A stretch of 64,000 nt of DNA from Pseudeuparius sepicola (taxonomy: Eukaryota; Arthropoda; Insecta; Coleoptera; Anthribidae), in NCBI GenBank assembly GCA_963920635.1, contig OY987298.1:110288035-110352034 (forward strand). The letters run 5' to 3'. The notes below the pieces were generated by a model. It was not told where the DNA came from. It saw only the letters and a list, made by a program, of their open reading frames with translations, and searched no databases. The position numbers were made by a program, and so were the translations under genes. Below are positions 10,701 to 22,100 of this stretch, one piece after another (within the stretch, counting starts at the first letter, position 1; each line of letters begins with the position of its first letter).

Positions 10701-11863
10701 AACATTTTGGAACTCCTTTAAGAATCCATTGCGATGTAGGTAAAGAATTTAATAATCAATTAATGAAAGATCTTTGTAAATTATACAATATAAAATTAAC
10801 TTTCTCTAGTGTTAGTCATCCGCAATCAAATGGCTCCTTAGAAAGATTTCATGCCACCTTAACTGAAATGATACGCGCATGTAGTACAGAAAATCCTAAC
10901 GAACACCCATTTCAAATGCTCCCTTACGCTTGTATAGCATATAACAATTCTATAAATAAAACACACGGCTTTACTCCTTACGAATTGCTATTCGGTCACA
11001 CCTCGTCTCGACCTCCAGAAGTTTTGTATAATCAGCAAGAATTAATCTCTAAGTACGTTCGCGATTTAAACAATAAAATAAAGCATTATTATGAAGTGGC
11101 AAGAAAGCGTACGGATATGCGCAAACAAAAGGCGAAACAGCGATTTGATACACACGTTTCGGAGCAGCGACAATTTCGCGTAGGAGAAAAGGTTTATGTC
11201 AAGGAGTCCCAAATAAAAAATAAACTAGCTAACAAATTTAATGGACCCTATAAAATTAAAGAAATTTATACGAATTCAGCTTTGCTACATAACCCAATTA
11301 CTAACCAAACTACAAAAATGAATTTTGATATGCTAAAGAAATGTCACGAATTACAAGAAGAAGAACTAACGGTTAAAGAATTCTTTTATACTCTAGATCG
11401 AAAAATCCCTATTGAAAATAATAACGTTTCCATTGAACTGGGCAACTTATTTGATGCCCCTGAAAATATTTCATTAGCTCACTGTGTATCTAAAGATTTA
11501 GAAATGAATGCAGGAATTGCAAAAGGATTTAAGAATAAATTTGGACACGTAGATGAACTAAAAAATCAAAATAAGTCAATTGGTGAAATAGCAGTACTTC
11601 AACTTCCGACAAGAAATATTTATTATTTAATAACTAAAGAATTTTTCTATTATAAACCAACTTATGCTAATTTATTTAATTGCTTGAAGGAATTACGAAC
11701 AAATTGTCTCGAGAGCACTGATGAAAAAGATAAAATTATAGCTATACCCAAGTTAGCTTGTGGATTAGACAAATTAGATTGGGACACAGTTCTCCCTATG
11801 ATCAAATATATTTTCAAAAATACTGATATTAAAATAATTTGTTATATCGAACCAAGTTCCTAA
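7633..11863 (+). pseudogene. pol: Pol polyprotein, family 1 copy A (broken), with OARD1-like macro domain
   Basis: Domain order is protease (DTGA near 7820), reverse transcriptase (YMDD near 9220), RNase H, integrase (zinc finger and DDE core, 10355-10850), a GPY/F-type module near 11250, and a C-terminal macro domain (about 11426-11860). It would be reached by a -1 shift from gag. Two lesions kill it. A TAA at 8119-8121 stands where copy B has a Glu codon, between protease and RT. A deletion removes 267 bases relative to B, replaced by four unrelated bases at 9703-9706; this deletes the RNase H core and shifts frame, so the RT piece ends at 9715-9717. From there to 11863 the frame is open again, and the macro domain keeps its putative catalytic Lys (11636-11638) and Asp (11768-11770). 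Confidence 0.93.
7666..7672 (+). promoter_or_regulatory. Predicted -1 ribosomal frameshift heptamer, A AAT TTT (copy A)
   Basis: In the gag frame the codons read GAA AAT TTT, giving the X XXY YYZ pattern A AAT TTT. The pol (-1) frame has its last upstream stop at 7630-7632 and is open past this point, and gag ends at 7753, so the heptamer sits inside the overlap. Equivalent sites are 19053-19059 (B), 54913-54919 (C, minus) and 61937-61943 (D). Confidence 0.7.
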
Positions 11864-13073
11864 TTCTGAAACTTCGTTACAGATTTTCTTTGTTCGCTAC
11901 CGCTATGGCACAATATACACTGCGACCAATTAATAACACCATAGGCGTGTTCTATCAAGAGCAATCCGGACTCAAAATTTCTAATGACAAGTGGAGTTTA
12001 TTGGTATATAAAGACATTTCATCTCTAAAAACAACATTCGAAAATAATAATAAAATTTTAGAAAATATTCAATTTATAATTCAACCAAAAGACGTACGAA
12101 TGGCCGCCTTTCTAAGCGAAGTTAAGTCACATCTCACTTTACTAAATCAACTTTCCGAAAACATTGCGCTCAAATTTGAAGAATTAGCTATTGATGTAAG
12201 AAGATATAAAAGAGGTTTAATTAATGGTTTAGGGTCAGTTTGGAAATTTATTACCGGAAATTTAGACGCTTCAGACGGACAGTATTATAACGATTGTATC
12301 GACAAAATTAACAGAGACGAACACGAATTAGAAAAATTAATGAAAAAACAAATTTTAGTAACTACTTCAGTTATCAAAAACTTTAACGACTCTATCAACA
12401 AATTACAAATTGATGAAATTACTTTTAATAATGACATAAAACAAATCGAAAATTACATTTATAACATTTCTGATAATTTTAATTATTACACTGCAAAATT
12501 ACAAGTTTTAGAGATGGCCGAAAGACTCCTAGAATCCTATACCTTTATCGAAAGCAATTTAAATGACATTCTAAACTCAATTACTTTTGCAAAGTTACAT
12601 ATTATTCACACGTCAGTTATAACTCCTGAAGACCTGGTTCATCATTTGCAAATAATCGCTCAAACTTTAAACAAAAATAATTTGCCCTTAACTCCTCAAC
12701 TTCTAAATGTTGCAACTTATCTTGATTTTATAGAACTAAAGGTTTTTCAAACAGAAAATAGACTTGTTTTTATATTAGACATTCCTTTAGTAGAACCTCA
12801 ATGGTATACTCTTTATAGAATTTATCCTATTCCAATTTTCGACAATAAAACTGGATTTTATCACATGGTATCCACTGATACTAAATTTGTAGCAAAAAGC
12901 GATGACCCAACTCTCTATGTAATTCTCTATGATATAAAAAATTGTAAAGAACTAGCATTTGATTTAATAATGTGCAAAGATTTATATCCTACTCCTATTG
13001 ACTCACATTCAAGATGTGAAGCTCAATTATTAGAGGTAAAAACCCATTTACCTAATACTTGTGACATAGTCAC

Positions 13074-13087
13074 AATTTCAATTGAAA
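13074..13087 (+). repeat. Left target duplication of the Penelope-like insertion (14 bp)
   Basis: AATTTCAATTGAAA here is repeated at 16556-16569. The last 12 bases are a perfect palindrome, and copy B env has the sequence once, so it marks the insertion. Confidence 0.9.
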
Positions 13088-13689
13088 TATAAATTAATTT
13101 TCTTGACCGTAGAGTGTATTTTGTTATTAAAATTCGTGAGTATCGGTCATAATATTTATTCTTTAAAATTTTATTTTACGACGTTTCGACAACTCAGTTG
13201 TCATCATCAGGTATTTTTTTAATAATAAAAACAAATCTTTTCCACATACAGACACATTAAAAATAGATTTTTAAAAGCTAAAATGAAAAATTGAATTTTA
13301 GTAGGTACATATCAATGCTAAAAATTATTATACAAGTTGAAAAATGTAATAATACAATAAGGATATAAAAAGATTCTCTATATAACGGAACTTACCAAGA
13401 AAAGGCAGCTAAGTTTTTGTTTTAAAAATCATCGGGGTAGTAAAACATAAATTATTTTTTTGTGTAGATTACTTATTTGTTTCTAGAACATTTTTGCTAA
13501 ATTATATTCATTTCAAGAGGCAGGACGAGAGACCAAAGAATAGTTGGAAATATTTAAAATTTGAAGCAGGCCAGTCTGTTTTTTTAGGTTTCAAAGGTAA
13601 AAAATATTGTGTATACAGTATGGTGCTTTATGGGTTTGGATAAGAAAATAGATGGTTATTTGTTTGTAGTTGTAAATTACAAATATTAT

Positions 13690-15557
13690 TTAAGAATTCA
13701 AAATTAAATTATTGTAAATGTGAGACAACTGATTAGTATCAGAACGGAGGTTTATTGTATTAGGATGTTTTTTGATATTTATCATTTCCAAAACATTTCT
13801 TTTATAAAAATCATTCTCAAAATCTAAAATTTTGGGATTGTTGAAATTAAAGGTATGTAAATTGTCGAGTGCATGTTTACTAAGGGCAGTTGAGTGTTCA
13901 TTGTTGTTTCTGATATTTAGTTTATGTTCATAAATTCTTTTTTCAAGGTATTGTTTAGTTTGGCCGACATATGATGCATTGCAATCAGTACAGTCAATCT
14001 TATAAATTAAATTAGAACATTTATTTGTTTCAATAGGGGGTTTTAGTTTAGTAAAAAAATTTTTTGAGAAGTTATTAGGTTTGTGTGCAAGTGTAATACC
14101 ATTGTTGTGAAAAATCTTTGTTAATTTTTCTGAGACGCCATTAATATAAGGTATGGAAACATATTTATTGTTTTGCATTGGTAAATTGTTATGAGGTAGT
14201 TGTGATTGGGATTTAATTATATGATACCGTTTGTTAATAAATTTATTATAAAAAGAAAAAGGATAATTATTATTGTGTAGGATATTTCGGACTTTATTTA
14301 AATTTTGTTTATGAAATTTAGGGTGTGAAAGTTTAATAGCCATATCAGTTAAGGCGTATATGACGCTAATTTTATAATTATTAGGCACTATGGAATCAAA
14401 ATTTAGGTATCTACCTGACCAAACATTTTTTGTAAACCAATTTGTCTCAACAGTACCCGAAGTATTGTAGTTAATAGTAATGTTTAAGAAATTTATAGAG
14501 TGATTTGATTCTTTTTCGTAAGTAAAATTTAATCTTTCATGAAATGAATTAAAAGTGTTAAGTGTTTCGTTAATATGTTTCTCTTCAATACAAAGTAGGC
14601 AATCGTCAACATATCGTTTATAAAAGAAAGGTTTATATTTTAATTTCTCTAAAACGCTATTTTCTAACTCTTCCATGACTAGGTTGGCAATGGTAGAAGA
14701 AATTGGAGAACCCATTGCAATGCCAAAAGTTTGTGAAAAAAATTCACCATTGAAACTAAAATAAGTAGAATTTAAACAAATTTTGATTCCTTCGATAAAA
14801 TTATCTAGGGTTAGGTTTGTATATGGTTGTATTTTGTTCCAATGTTTTATGATACATTGAATGGCGAGATCAGTAGGTACGTTAGTGAACAGAGATGTAA
14901 CATCGAAAGAAACTAGAATATGGTTTTTTGGTATTACAATATTTTTAATAAAGCTATGAAAGTGCCAGGAATCTCTAATATAATAATCATTCTTTCCTAA
15001 AATATTTGTGATAATGTTAGAGAAAAATTTTGATAATTTATATGTAGGAGAATTGACATTACTAACAATTGGTCTGAGTGGTATGTCTTTTTTGTGTAGT
15101 TTAGGAAGTCCGTATAAGTAAGGCGCTATGCTATTGTGAGAAATAAGGCTGTTTTTTGTGGATAAATCAATGATTTTGTTGTTAAACCATTTGTTAACTA
15201 AATTATTAATTTTTGTTTGAATTTTGTTTGTAGGGTTTGAAATAATTTTTTTGTATGTTGTTTGATCATTTAAAAGGTTTGAAATTTTTTTATTATATTC
15301 TAGTTTTTCCATGATAACAGTCTTATTACATTTGTCGGCGGATAGAATGTAGAGATTTGGATGTAATTTAAGAAAGTTATTAGTTTTTTTTGCCAAGAAA
15401 TTATATTTGTTTTTAAGTTTTTTATTGCAACTTTTTAAGAAATGATTATGATTGGTAATTATATTACAAAATTTATTTCGTAAAACATCCTTGTTGGTAT
15501 TTTGAATGAAAGTTAAGGCTTTTTCGATACTAGTTATGAGTTTATCAGTGGGAAGTT
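13690..15557 (-). CDS. Penelope-like RT with GIY-YIG endonuclease (N-terminally truncated)
   Basis: The protein reverse-transcribes the element and nicks the target. The RT shows SFDVTSLFTNVP (motif A), FGIAMGSPISSTIANLVMEE (motif B) and a YVDD box; a KLHK-type stretch with 'PLRPIVSN' precedes them. The C-terminal 110 residues hold a GIY-YIG endonuclease with the Cys-rich 'IDCTDCNASYVGQTK' form typical of Penelope and a 'LEKRIYEH' helix. The frame is open from the arm junction near 15557 to the stop at 13690, about 620 codons, with no convincing ATG near the start; the first 50 or so codons lie upstream of a TTG at 15394-15396. Full Penelope proteins are usually about 800 residues, so the N-terminus is missing. 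Confidence 0.9.
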
Positions 15558-15986
15558 TTGATTTTTCACAACAATGGTATTACACTTGCACACAAACCTA
15601 ATAACTTCTCAAAAAATTTTTTTACTAAACTAAAACCCCCTATTGAAACAAATAAATGTTCTAATTTAATTTATAAGATTGACTGTACTGATTGCAATGC
15701 ATCATATGTCGGCCAAACTAAACAATACCTTGAAAAAAGAATTTATGAACATAAACTAAATATCAGAAACAACAATGAACACTCAACTGCCCTTAGTAAA
15801 CATGCACTCGACAATTTACATACCTTTAATTTCAACAATCCCAAAATTTTAGATTTTGAGAATGATTTTTATAAAAGAAATGTTTTGGAAATGATAAATA
15901 TCAAAAAACATCCTAATACAATAAACCTCCGTTCTGATACTAATCAGTTGTCTCACATTTACAATAATTTAATTTTGAATTCTTAA
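15558..15986 (+). pseudogene. Duplicate GIY-YIG endonuclease fragment
   Basis: About 142 codons on the plus strand repeat the C-terminal endonuclease domain of the main Penelope ORF, apparently residue for residue. It lacks the RT. Its start is fortuitous: the first few codons come from the junction. It is part of the inverted arm, not a separate gene. Confidence 0.85.
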
Positions 15987-16555
15987 ATAATATTTGTAAT
16001 TTACAACTACAAACAAATAACCATCTATTTTCTTATCCAAACCCATAAAGCACCATACTGTATACACAATATTTTTTACCTTTGAAACCTAAAAAAACAG
16101 ACTGGCCTGCTTCAAATTTTAAATATTTCCAACTATTCTTTGGTCTCTCGTCCTGCCTCTTGAAATGAATATAATTTAGCAAAAATGTTCTAGAAACAAA
16201 TAAGTAATCTACACAAAAAAATAATTTATGTTTTACTACCCCGATGATTTTTAAAACAAAAACTTAGCTGCCTTTTCTTGGTAAGTTCCGTTATATAGAG
16301 AATCTTTTTATATCCTTATTGTATTATTACATTTTTCAACTTGTATAATAATTTTTAGCATTGATATGTACCTACTAAAATTCAATTTTTCATTTTAGCT
16401 TTTAAAAATCTATTTTTAATGTGTCTGTATGTGGAAAAGATTTGTTTTTATTATTAAAAAAATACCTGATGATGACAACTGAGTTGTCGAAACGTCGTAA
16501 AATAAAATTTTAAAGAATAAATATTATGACCGATACTCACGAATTTTAATAACAA
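15560..16555 (+). repeat. Inverted arm of the Penelope-like element
   Basis: This is the reverse complement of 13121-14116; the junctions are exact by eye. It includes a 140-codon open piece ending at 15986 that repeats the GIY-YIG domain, without any RT. Confidence 0.9.
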
Positions 16556-16569
16556 AATTTCAATTGAAA
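16556..16569 (+). repeat. Right target duplication of the Penelope-like insertion (14 bp)
   Basis: This second copy of AATTTCAATTGAAA is followed directly by the remainder of env. Confidence 0.9.
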
Positions 16570-17180
16570 GTTACAATGTACAATTGATTCAAGAGAATCA
16601 ATGGTTAATAATTTTAAGTGAAATATTTCCTATAACTATTAAGTGCAAAAATCAAAATCCTTTGACTATAATGCTAGACAAAACTTCAATTTTAACGTTA
16701 AAATCTGAATGCATTGCTTATATTGGAAGTACTAAAATTCAAACGAAAAATTTAAATAAATCTAATCAAACCTATAAATTTCACCCAATTAATATACCAT
16801 TCGAATGCATAAATTAGACGAATATGCAAAGGATCTTGATAATATTATTAACGAACCAACTGTAAATAAGTATACGCCAATATTGACATATCTATCCATT
16901 GCTTTAATCATACTTTTAATTATTGTGTACTTTTATTTTAAATGTAAAAAGTCTAGGAACATTAAAATAGGCATTATTACTACTAATAACGGAGACGATC
17001 CTCCACAACCTCCTAGAACACGAAATCGCGTTTTTCAAAATTTAAGAAAATTTGTTACTGTCAAAAGAAGACCTTCGTATAGATTGGACGAACCTCGCGA
17101 AGAAGAAATTGAACTAAATTCTAATACTAAAACATATGCCTAATTTAATGTCAAAATTTGTTAACACAAATTTTTAATAT

Positions 17181-17191
17181 AAGGGGGAAGG
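17181..17191 (+). promoter_or_regulatory. Polypurine tract before LTR2
   Basis: AAGGGGGAAGG abuts LTR2 and would prime plus-strand DNA. The same tract is at 25447-25457 (B) and 48536-48546 (C, minus). Confidence 0.85.
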
Positions 17192-17603
17192 TGTTATATC
17201 CGACCTCAAGCATCACCTTGATCATAACCTTGTTTTTACCCTTGATTCTGTTTACTGTTGGATATTATGTTCTCATTCTCTATTGTTCAAGATGCTTACT
17301 ACACAGATATCATTTTCCATTGTATATTGTTCTAGAATGATTACTAGAACATATCATATTCTTTTTGAGTATTGTTAAAACTTGCTTACTGCAAGAATTG
17401 CAGAATTTGATCTTCCCTTTGTCTTTATATTCTTTTCCCATGAGAACCACAACACCTCAGCATAACAGATCTGTATAAATAGGACCTAGTAAAGTAAGAG
17501 TGTTAATTCTAGTCTTGTCTGTAGTCTAAGCCGAAACTCTGTAACTCGCGTTACTCGAATAAAAGTTTTTTAAAAAGTCTTCGTCTTCACGTCGCCCGTA
17601 ACA
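17192..17603 (+). repeat. LTR2 of family 1 (shared: 3' LTR of A, 5' LTR of B)
   Basis: 412 bp, same ends and motifs as LTR1. It follows a polypurine tract and is followed by a primer binding site, so it serves both interiors. It has a 'tattcttttt' where LTR1 and LTR3 read 'tattcctttt'. Confidence 0.93.
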
Positions 17604-17818
17604 ATTTGGTGTCAGAAGTGGGATCCTCGATAAAAGGGTCTTCAACGAGGGAGATCCGGAGGCACTTAGAAGGACAGTCTCCTCGGGGGTCACCACACCA
17701 CTACGATTGGAGCCAGCTGAAAAGGGTCTTCGACAGGGAGATCCGGAGGCACTAAGAAGGACAGTCTCCTGAGGCCAGCATCCAGCAACAACAGCAGCAT
17801 CAACGACATCCAGCGAGC

Positions 17819-17839
17819 ATGAAGTTACTTCTATTGTAA
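17819..17839 (+). promoter_or_regulatory. Leader AUG / env splice donor, copy B
   Basis: ATG at 17819-17821 opens a six-codon uORF ending in TAA at 17837-17839. The donor is 17835|17836 (GTAAGT). Joining 17819-17835 to 23536-25408 gives 1890 bases, an in-frame multiple of three. Confidence 0.75.
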
Positions 17840-17943
17840 GTGAAAAACTTGAAGTGAATTTTATTTGTGATTTTTTTTTAAACTTTCTACGTTGCTATTA
17901 TTGAACTTTCTACGTTATAACGATATTACCTTTTCATTTCAAC

Positions 17944-19140
17944 ATGCCGAATAACGAAGCTATAAACTCTAATGTAAACAATGAAGCAAACGCTTCAAAT
18001 AACGACGAAGAACCATTTAAATTAAGCGAAATATTTTCTATCATCCCTGAATACGATGGGGATCAAATCAATTTAAATACTTTTATCATTGCATGTGATA
18101 GGGCCATGCAAATGACTGTTGGCGACCAAGCCATTTTACTTGTTATAAAAATTAAAAATCAATTAAAGGGACGTGCAGCCCAACTCATTAATTCAAGAGA
18201 CTTGAGTACCTGGAGGGAAATCAAACAATTACTTAACGTTCATTTCGGAGATCCTCGCGATCTAACTTCATTAATTCAAGATTTACAAAGAATGTGTCAA
18301 TCCCAAAATGAAAATGCTTTGACTTTTGTAGGCAGAGTTCAAACTCACTGCTCAAAAATGTATGCCGCAATAGGAAAACAAAGCCTTCTCACTAGGGAAC
18401 AAAAAGAATCGCAAGCTACATTAATCGATAGCATGTGTTTAAATACAGTTTTGACAGGTTTAGAACCAAGAATAGGGCAACTAATTCGTGCTAGCAATCC
18501 ACCCAACATGATGGATGCTATAGCTTTAATTAAGAGAGAATTGCAACTTTCTTATTTTGAAAATCAAAAATTTCAGAGGCAAAATCGTGTACCAGTCTTC
18601 AATAATAATGTCAAAAGAACCAGTAATAATTTTCCAAAATTTTGTAATTATTGCAAAAGAAATGAACATACTATCAATGAATGTCGAACTAAAAATCAAA
18701 ATAATTATTACAGAAATGGTCCAAATCCTTCTAGCTTCTCTAACAATTTCCAAAATAACTCCCAAAGAAATAATTTCTCCCAAAATAGGTTCCATCAAAG
18801 ACCATCTTTTCCTCAGCAAAATAATTTTCAAACTCCTTCTTTCCAACCTAGGAACCACCCTCAAAACTTCCAACCAAGAAATCAACCTCCTAGAAATTTT
18901 TCTAATAATATTCCTAGAAACAATTTCCCAAGAGCTTTTAATAATAATTCAGGTTTCCAGCCTTCTAATCAAAATTTTACTCCTAGATTCCCAAATTCAA
19001 ATCCAAATAACCAAAATAGAACTCCCCAACAACATTATCTGGGCCAAAGCGAAAATTTTCAATTAACAGCCTCGGACCAGAATCCTATTCCCAACTTCAA
19101 GAATCTTGGTATGACCAATACGGACCAAACGTTTGCATAA
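17944..19140 (+). CDS. gag: Gag polyprotein, family 1 copy B
   Basis: 398 residues, co-linear with copy A: Ty3/Gypsy capsid region, one CCHC knuckle and the Asn/Gln/Pro-rich tail. Within the knuckle, the Gly before the His in copies A, C and D is Glu here; the four metal ligands are unchanged. The start is the first ATG after the duplicated 'actttctacgtt' leader segment. The end overlaps pol in the -1 frame with the heptamer at 19053-19059. This is the Gag most likely to be functional, as its partner genes are open. Confidence 0.94.
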   Translation: MPNNEAINSNVNNEANASNNDEEPFKLSEIFSIIPEYDGDQINLNTFIIACDRAMQMTVGDQAILLVIKIKNQLKGRAAQLINSRDLSTWREIKQLLNVHFGDPRDLTSLIQDLQRMCQSQNENALTFVGRVQTHCSKMYAAIGKQSLLTREQKESQATLIDSMCLNTVLTGLEPRIGQLIRASNPPNMMDAIALIKRELQLSYFENQKFQRQNRVPVFNNNVKRTSNNFPKFCNYCKRNEHTINECRTKNQNNYYRNGPNPSSFSNNFQNNSQRNNFSQNRFHQRPSFPQQNNFQTPSFQPRNHPQNFQPRNQPPRNFSNNIPRNNFPRAFNNNSGFQPSNQNFTPRFPNSNPNNQNRTPQQHYLGQSENFQLTASDQNPIPNFKNLGMTNTDQTFA

Positions 19141-22100
19141 ATACCGTTGACAATAGTAACTTATATTATATTAAAGATAATACCGATAAGTACAAAATTT
19201 TAATTGACACAGGAGCTGGTATTTCAATTTTCAAACCAGAGACGGTTCAGCAATTTTTAAATCGATGTCCAGAAAATTTTCAAATTAAAGGTATTTCTGG
19301 CCAATCAATTCCTATTACTGAAGCGGTATTTGTTTCTTTTACGGGTCCTCTTTCTCCCCATAAAGTTTATATTTGCGATCTAGATATAGGATTCGACGGA
19401 ATTTTAGGCGCTGACTTTTTAGAAAGGTACGGTGCAGTAGTAGATTTTAGGAATAAACAATTAATTACGTACTATAAGGTACACGAATTACTCAAGGACG
19501 GAGATGAATTAAACGAGTTAACGAATAATAATGATAATAATAATCGAGTTGTTTATAAAAGACAAGTTAATGTTGACGAAAGATACGATAGCCTTCATAT
19601 AAACGCTTATGAACGAAATAATAATAATAATAATGATTACACGGAAAATATAAATAATTTTGAAAGCGAAAATATGAGTTATAATATAAATCAAGTTACG
19701 ATAGAACCGCGTTGCGAAAAAATATGCAAGTTTCATACGAATAGATATACGAATAAAGAAATGATTTTATGCGCACAACGAGTAGAAAAGGTATACGTGC
19801 CAAATGCTATAGTAAAAATAAACGAAGACGGTAATTTTTATACGACAATATTAAACGCTAATGCCATAACAAAGGATATTTGTTTCGAAGAATTTGAATT
19901 TGAGCCTTACATGAAAGAAACGAACGCTAGTACTAATATTATTTGTAATTTTAATAAAACGAAAAGCAGAGTAGAAGAAATAAAAGAATCATTAAGGCTA
20001 GAACATTTAAACGAAGAAGAAAAAGAATTAATTACTAATTTATGCTTGAATTTTGAAGATATATTTTACTTTGACGGAGATTTTTTAAGTTTTACTAATG
20101 AAATAAAACATACTATCGATACAGGCGACGCTAAGCCAATTTTTACTAAATCTTATCGATATCCACAAGTTCACAAGGAAGAAGTAAAAACACAAATTAA
20201 TAAGATGCTTTCTCAAGGAATAATTAGACCTTCTGTTTCACCATGGTCGTCCCCAGTATGGGTCGTTCCAAAAAAATTAGACGCTTCAGGCAAACAAAAA
20301 TGGAGAATCGTAATTGATTATCGGAAATTAAATGAATTAACAGTTAATGACAGGTATCCACTGCCTAATATTTCAGATATATTAGATCAGTTGGGTAATT
20401 GCCATTATTTTACTACTTTAGATTTGGCTTCTGGTTTTCAACAAATTGAAATGAATCCAGAAGACATTTCGAAAACTGCTTTTTCCGTTGAAAATGGACA
20501 TTTCGAATATTTACGTATGCCCTTTGGCCTTCGTAATGCGCCCTCAACCTTTCAGAGGGTTATGGATAATATACTAATGGGAATACAAAACGAAAAGTGC
20601 TTAGTTTACATGGACGACATTATTATTTATTCTTCCACAATTAATGAACATATTTCTCGTATTACTGAAGTTTTTCAAAGATTAAGAAATTCAAATCTAA
20701 AAATACAGCCAGATAAGTGTGAATTCTTACGAAAAGAAGTAATTTATTTAGGACATGTTATTACACCTGAAGGGGTCAAACCAAATCCACAAAAAGTACA
20801 AGCTGTTATCGATTTTCCTCAACCTGCCAATACTAAACAAATTAAACAATTTTTGGGTCTTACTGGTTACTACAGGAAGTTTATTCCAAATTTCGCAAAA
20901 ATGACAAAGCCTTTAACTCGACTTTTAAGAAAAGACGTACCATTTATTTTTGATAAAGATTGTCGTGAATCTTTCGAACAACTTAAAAATGCATTAATAA
21001 CTTCACCAATTCTAATATATCCTAATTTTGAAAAGGAATTTGTTTTAACTACAGATGCAAGCGCTTTTGCTGTAGGCGCGGTACTTTCGCAAGGACCTGT
21101 TGGAAATGATCTTCCCATAGCATACTTTTCAAGAACCTTAAGTCCAGCAGAAATGAAATATAGCGTTGTAGAGAAAGAACTATTGGCAATAATTGCTGCC
21201 GTAAAAAACTATAGACCTTATCTTTTCGGACGAAAATTCTTATTGGTTACAGATCATAGACCTTTAACCTGGCTTTTCTCAATAAAAGATCCCGGTAGTC
21301 GTTTAGCACGTTGGCGACTTAAATTAGAAGAATATAATTATCAAATAATTTATAAACCTGGAAAAATTAATCGAAATGCCGACGCTTTATCTCGAATCAA
21401 AATCAATCATATAAAAGAAGCTGTTTCCTTTCATACTTCCCTAGACGAACCATCTACTTCCCATGATAATCCTCAAGACATCGACCCGCCTATTGACAAT
21501 AATGAGACTGACGAAATTGCTATAATCTGTAATGAATTTGACAGATTTTTTGATCTATACAAGACGACTTCAATGATCGACTATTCTAAAATCCAATATA
21601 CAAATAATCAACTTTTAGACAAAACACACAAGGACATTGTACTAATTTTTCAACAAGACAAATTAACAGACCTTCACGAAAAAGTTATTGATGATTTACT
21701 TGAGCTAAATCCTGATTTTAACTATAATAAAGCAAATGTTCTTTCCAGTCAGACCGTAGCTAAAAGAAAATATTATATAATTCCTGTTCCTTTTAATTTT
21801 GAAACCGCAATACAAGTACTCTTCATATCTCTTTATTACAGTAAAGATATATTCGAAGAAAATAAAACTTATTACATTGAAAACAATCCAGATTTTCCAA
21901 TTTTAGAAATGTTTAATTTTTTGTTCTCAGATAAAAATTTCCAACTAACAATTTGTCAGAACATTGTGACTATACCAGACGAAGACCAAATACCTATAAT
22001 AATAGATCAATTTCATTCAGGCAAGACAAACTTACATCGAGGAATAAACGAAACAATTAGACGCATCAAACAAAAATATAATTGGACAGGACTAACTAAA

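Larger units (their letters stand above)
13088..16555 (-). mobile_element. Penelope-like element with an inverted partial arm
   Basis: A 3468-bp insertion in env of copy A. Its main arm reads on the minus strand and encodes a Penelope-type RT fused to a GIY-YIG endonuclease. The right third, 15560-16555, is a reverse-complement copy of 13121-14116, so the element has inverted ends of about 996 bp and the endonuclease is encoded twice, in opposite directions. Penelope-like elements often insert as partial tandem or inverted copies, giving pseudo-LTRs. The 33 bases 13088-13120 occur only at the left end. Confidence 0.9.
11883..17143 (+). pseudogene. env: Env (F-like fusion protein), family 1 copy A, interrupted
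   Basis: This envelope gene would be read from a spliced mRNA using the acceptor AG at 11881-11882. Residues match copy B env up to 13087, where a Penelope-like element is inserted with a 14-bp duplication. Env resumes at 16556. The later part also lacks 91 bases relative to B (between 16808 and 16809), removing the membrane-proximal segment and shifting frame. The transmembrane and tail region is still recognisable at 16865-17143. The furin-type site and the fusion-peptide-like region remain in the first part, near 12200-12280. It cannot make full-length Env. Confidence 0.9.
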
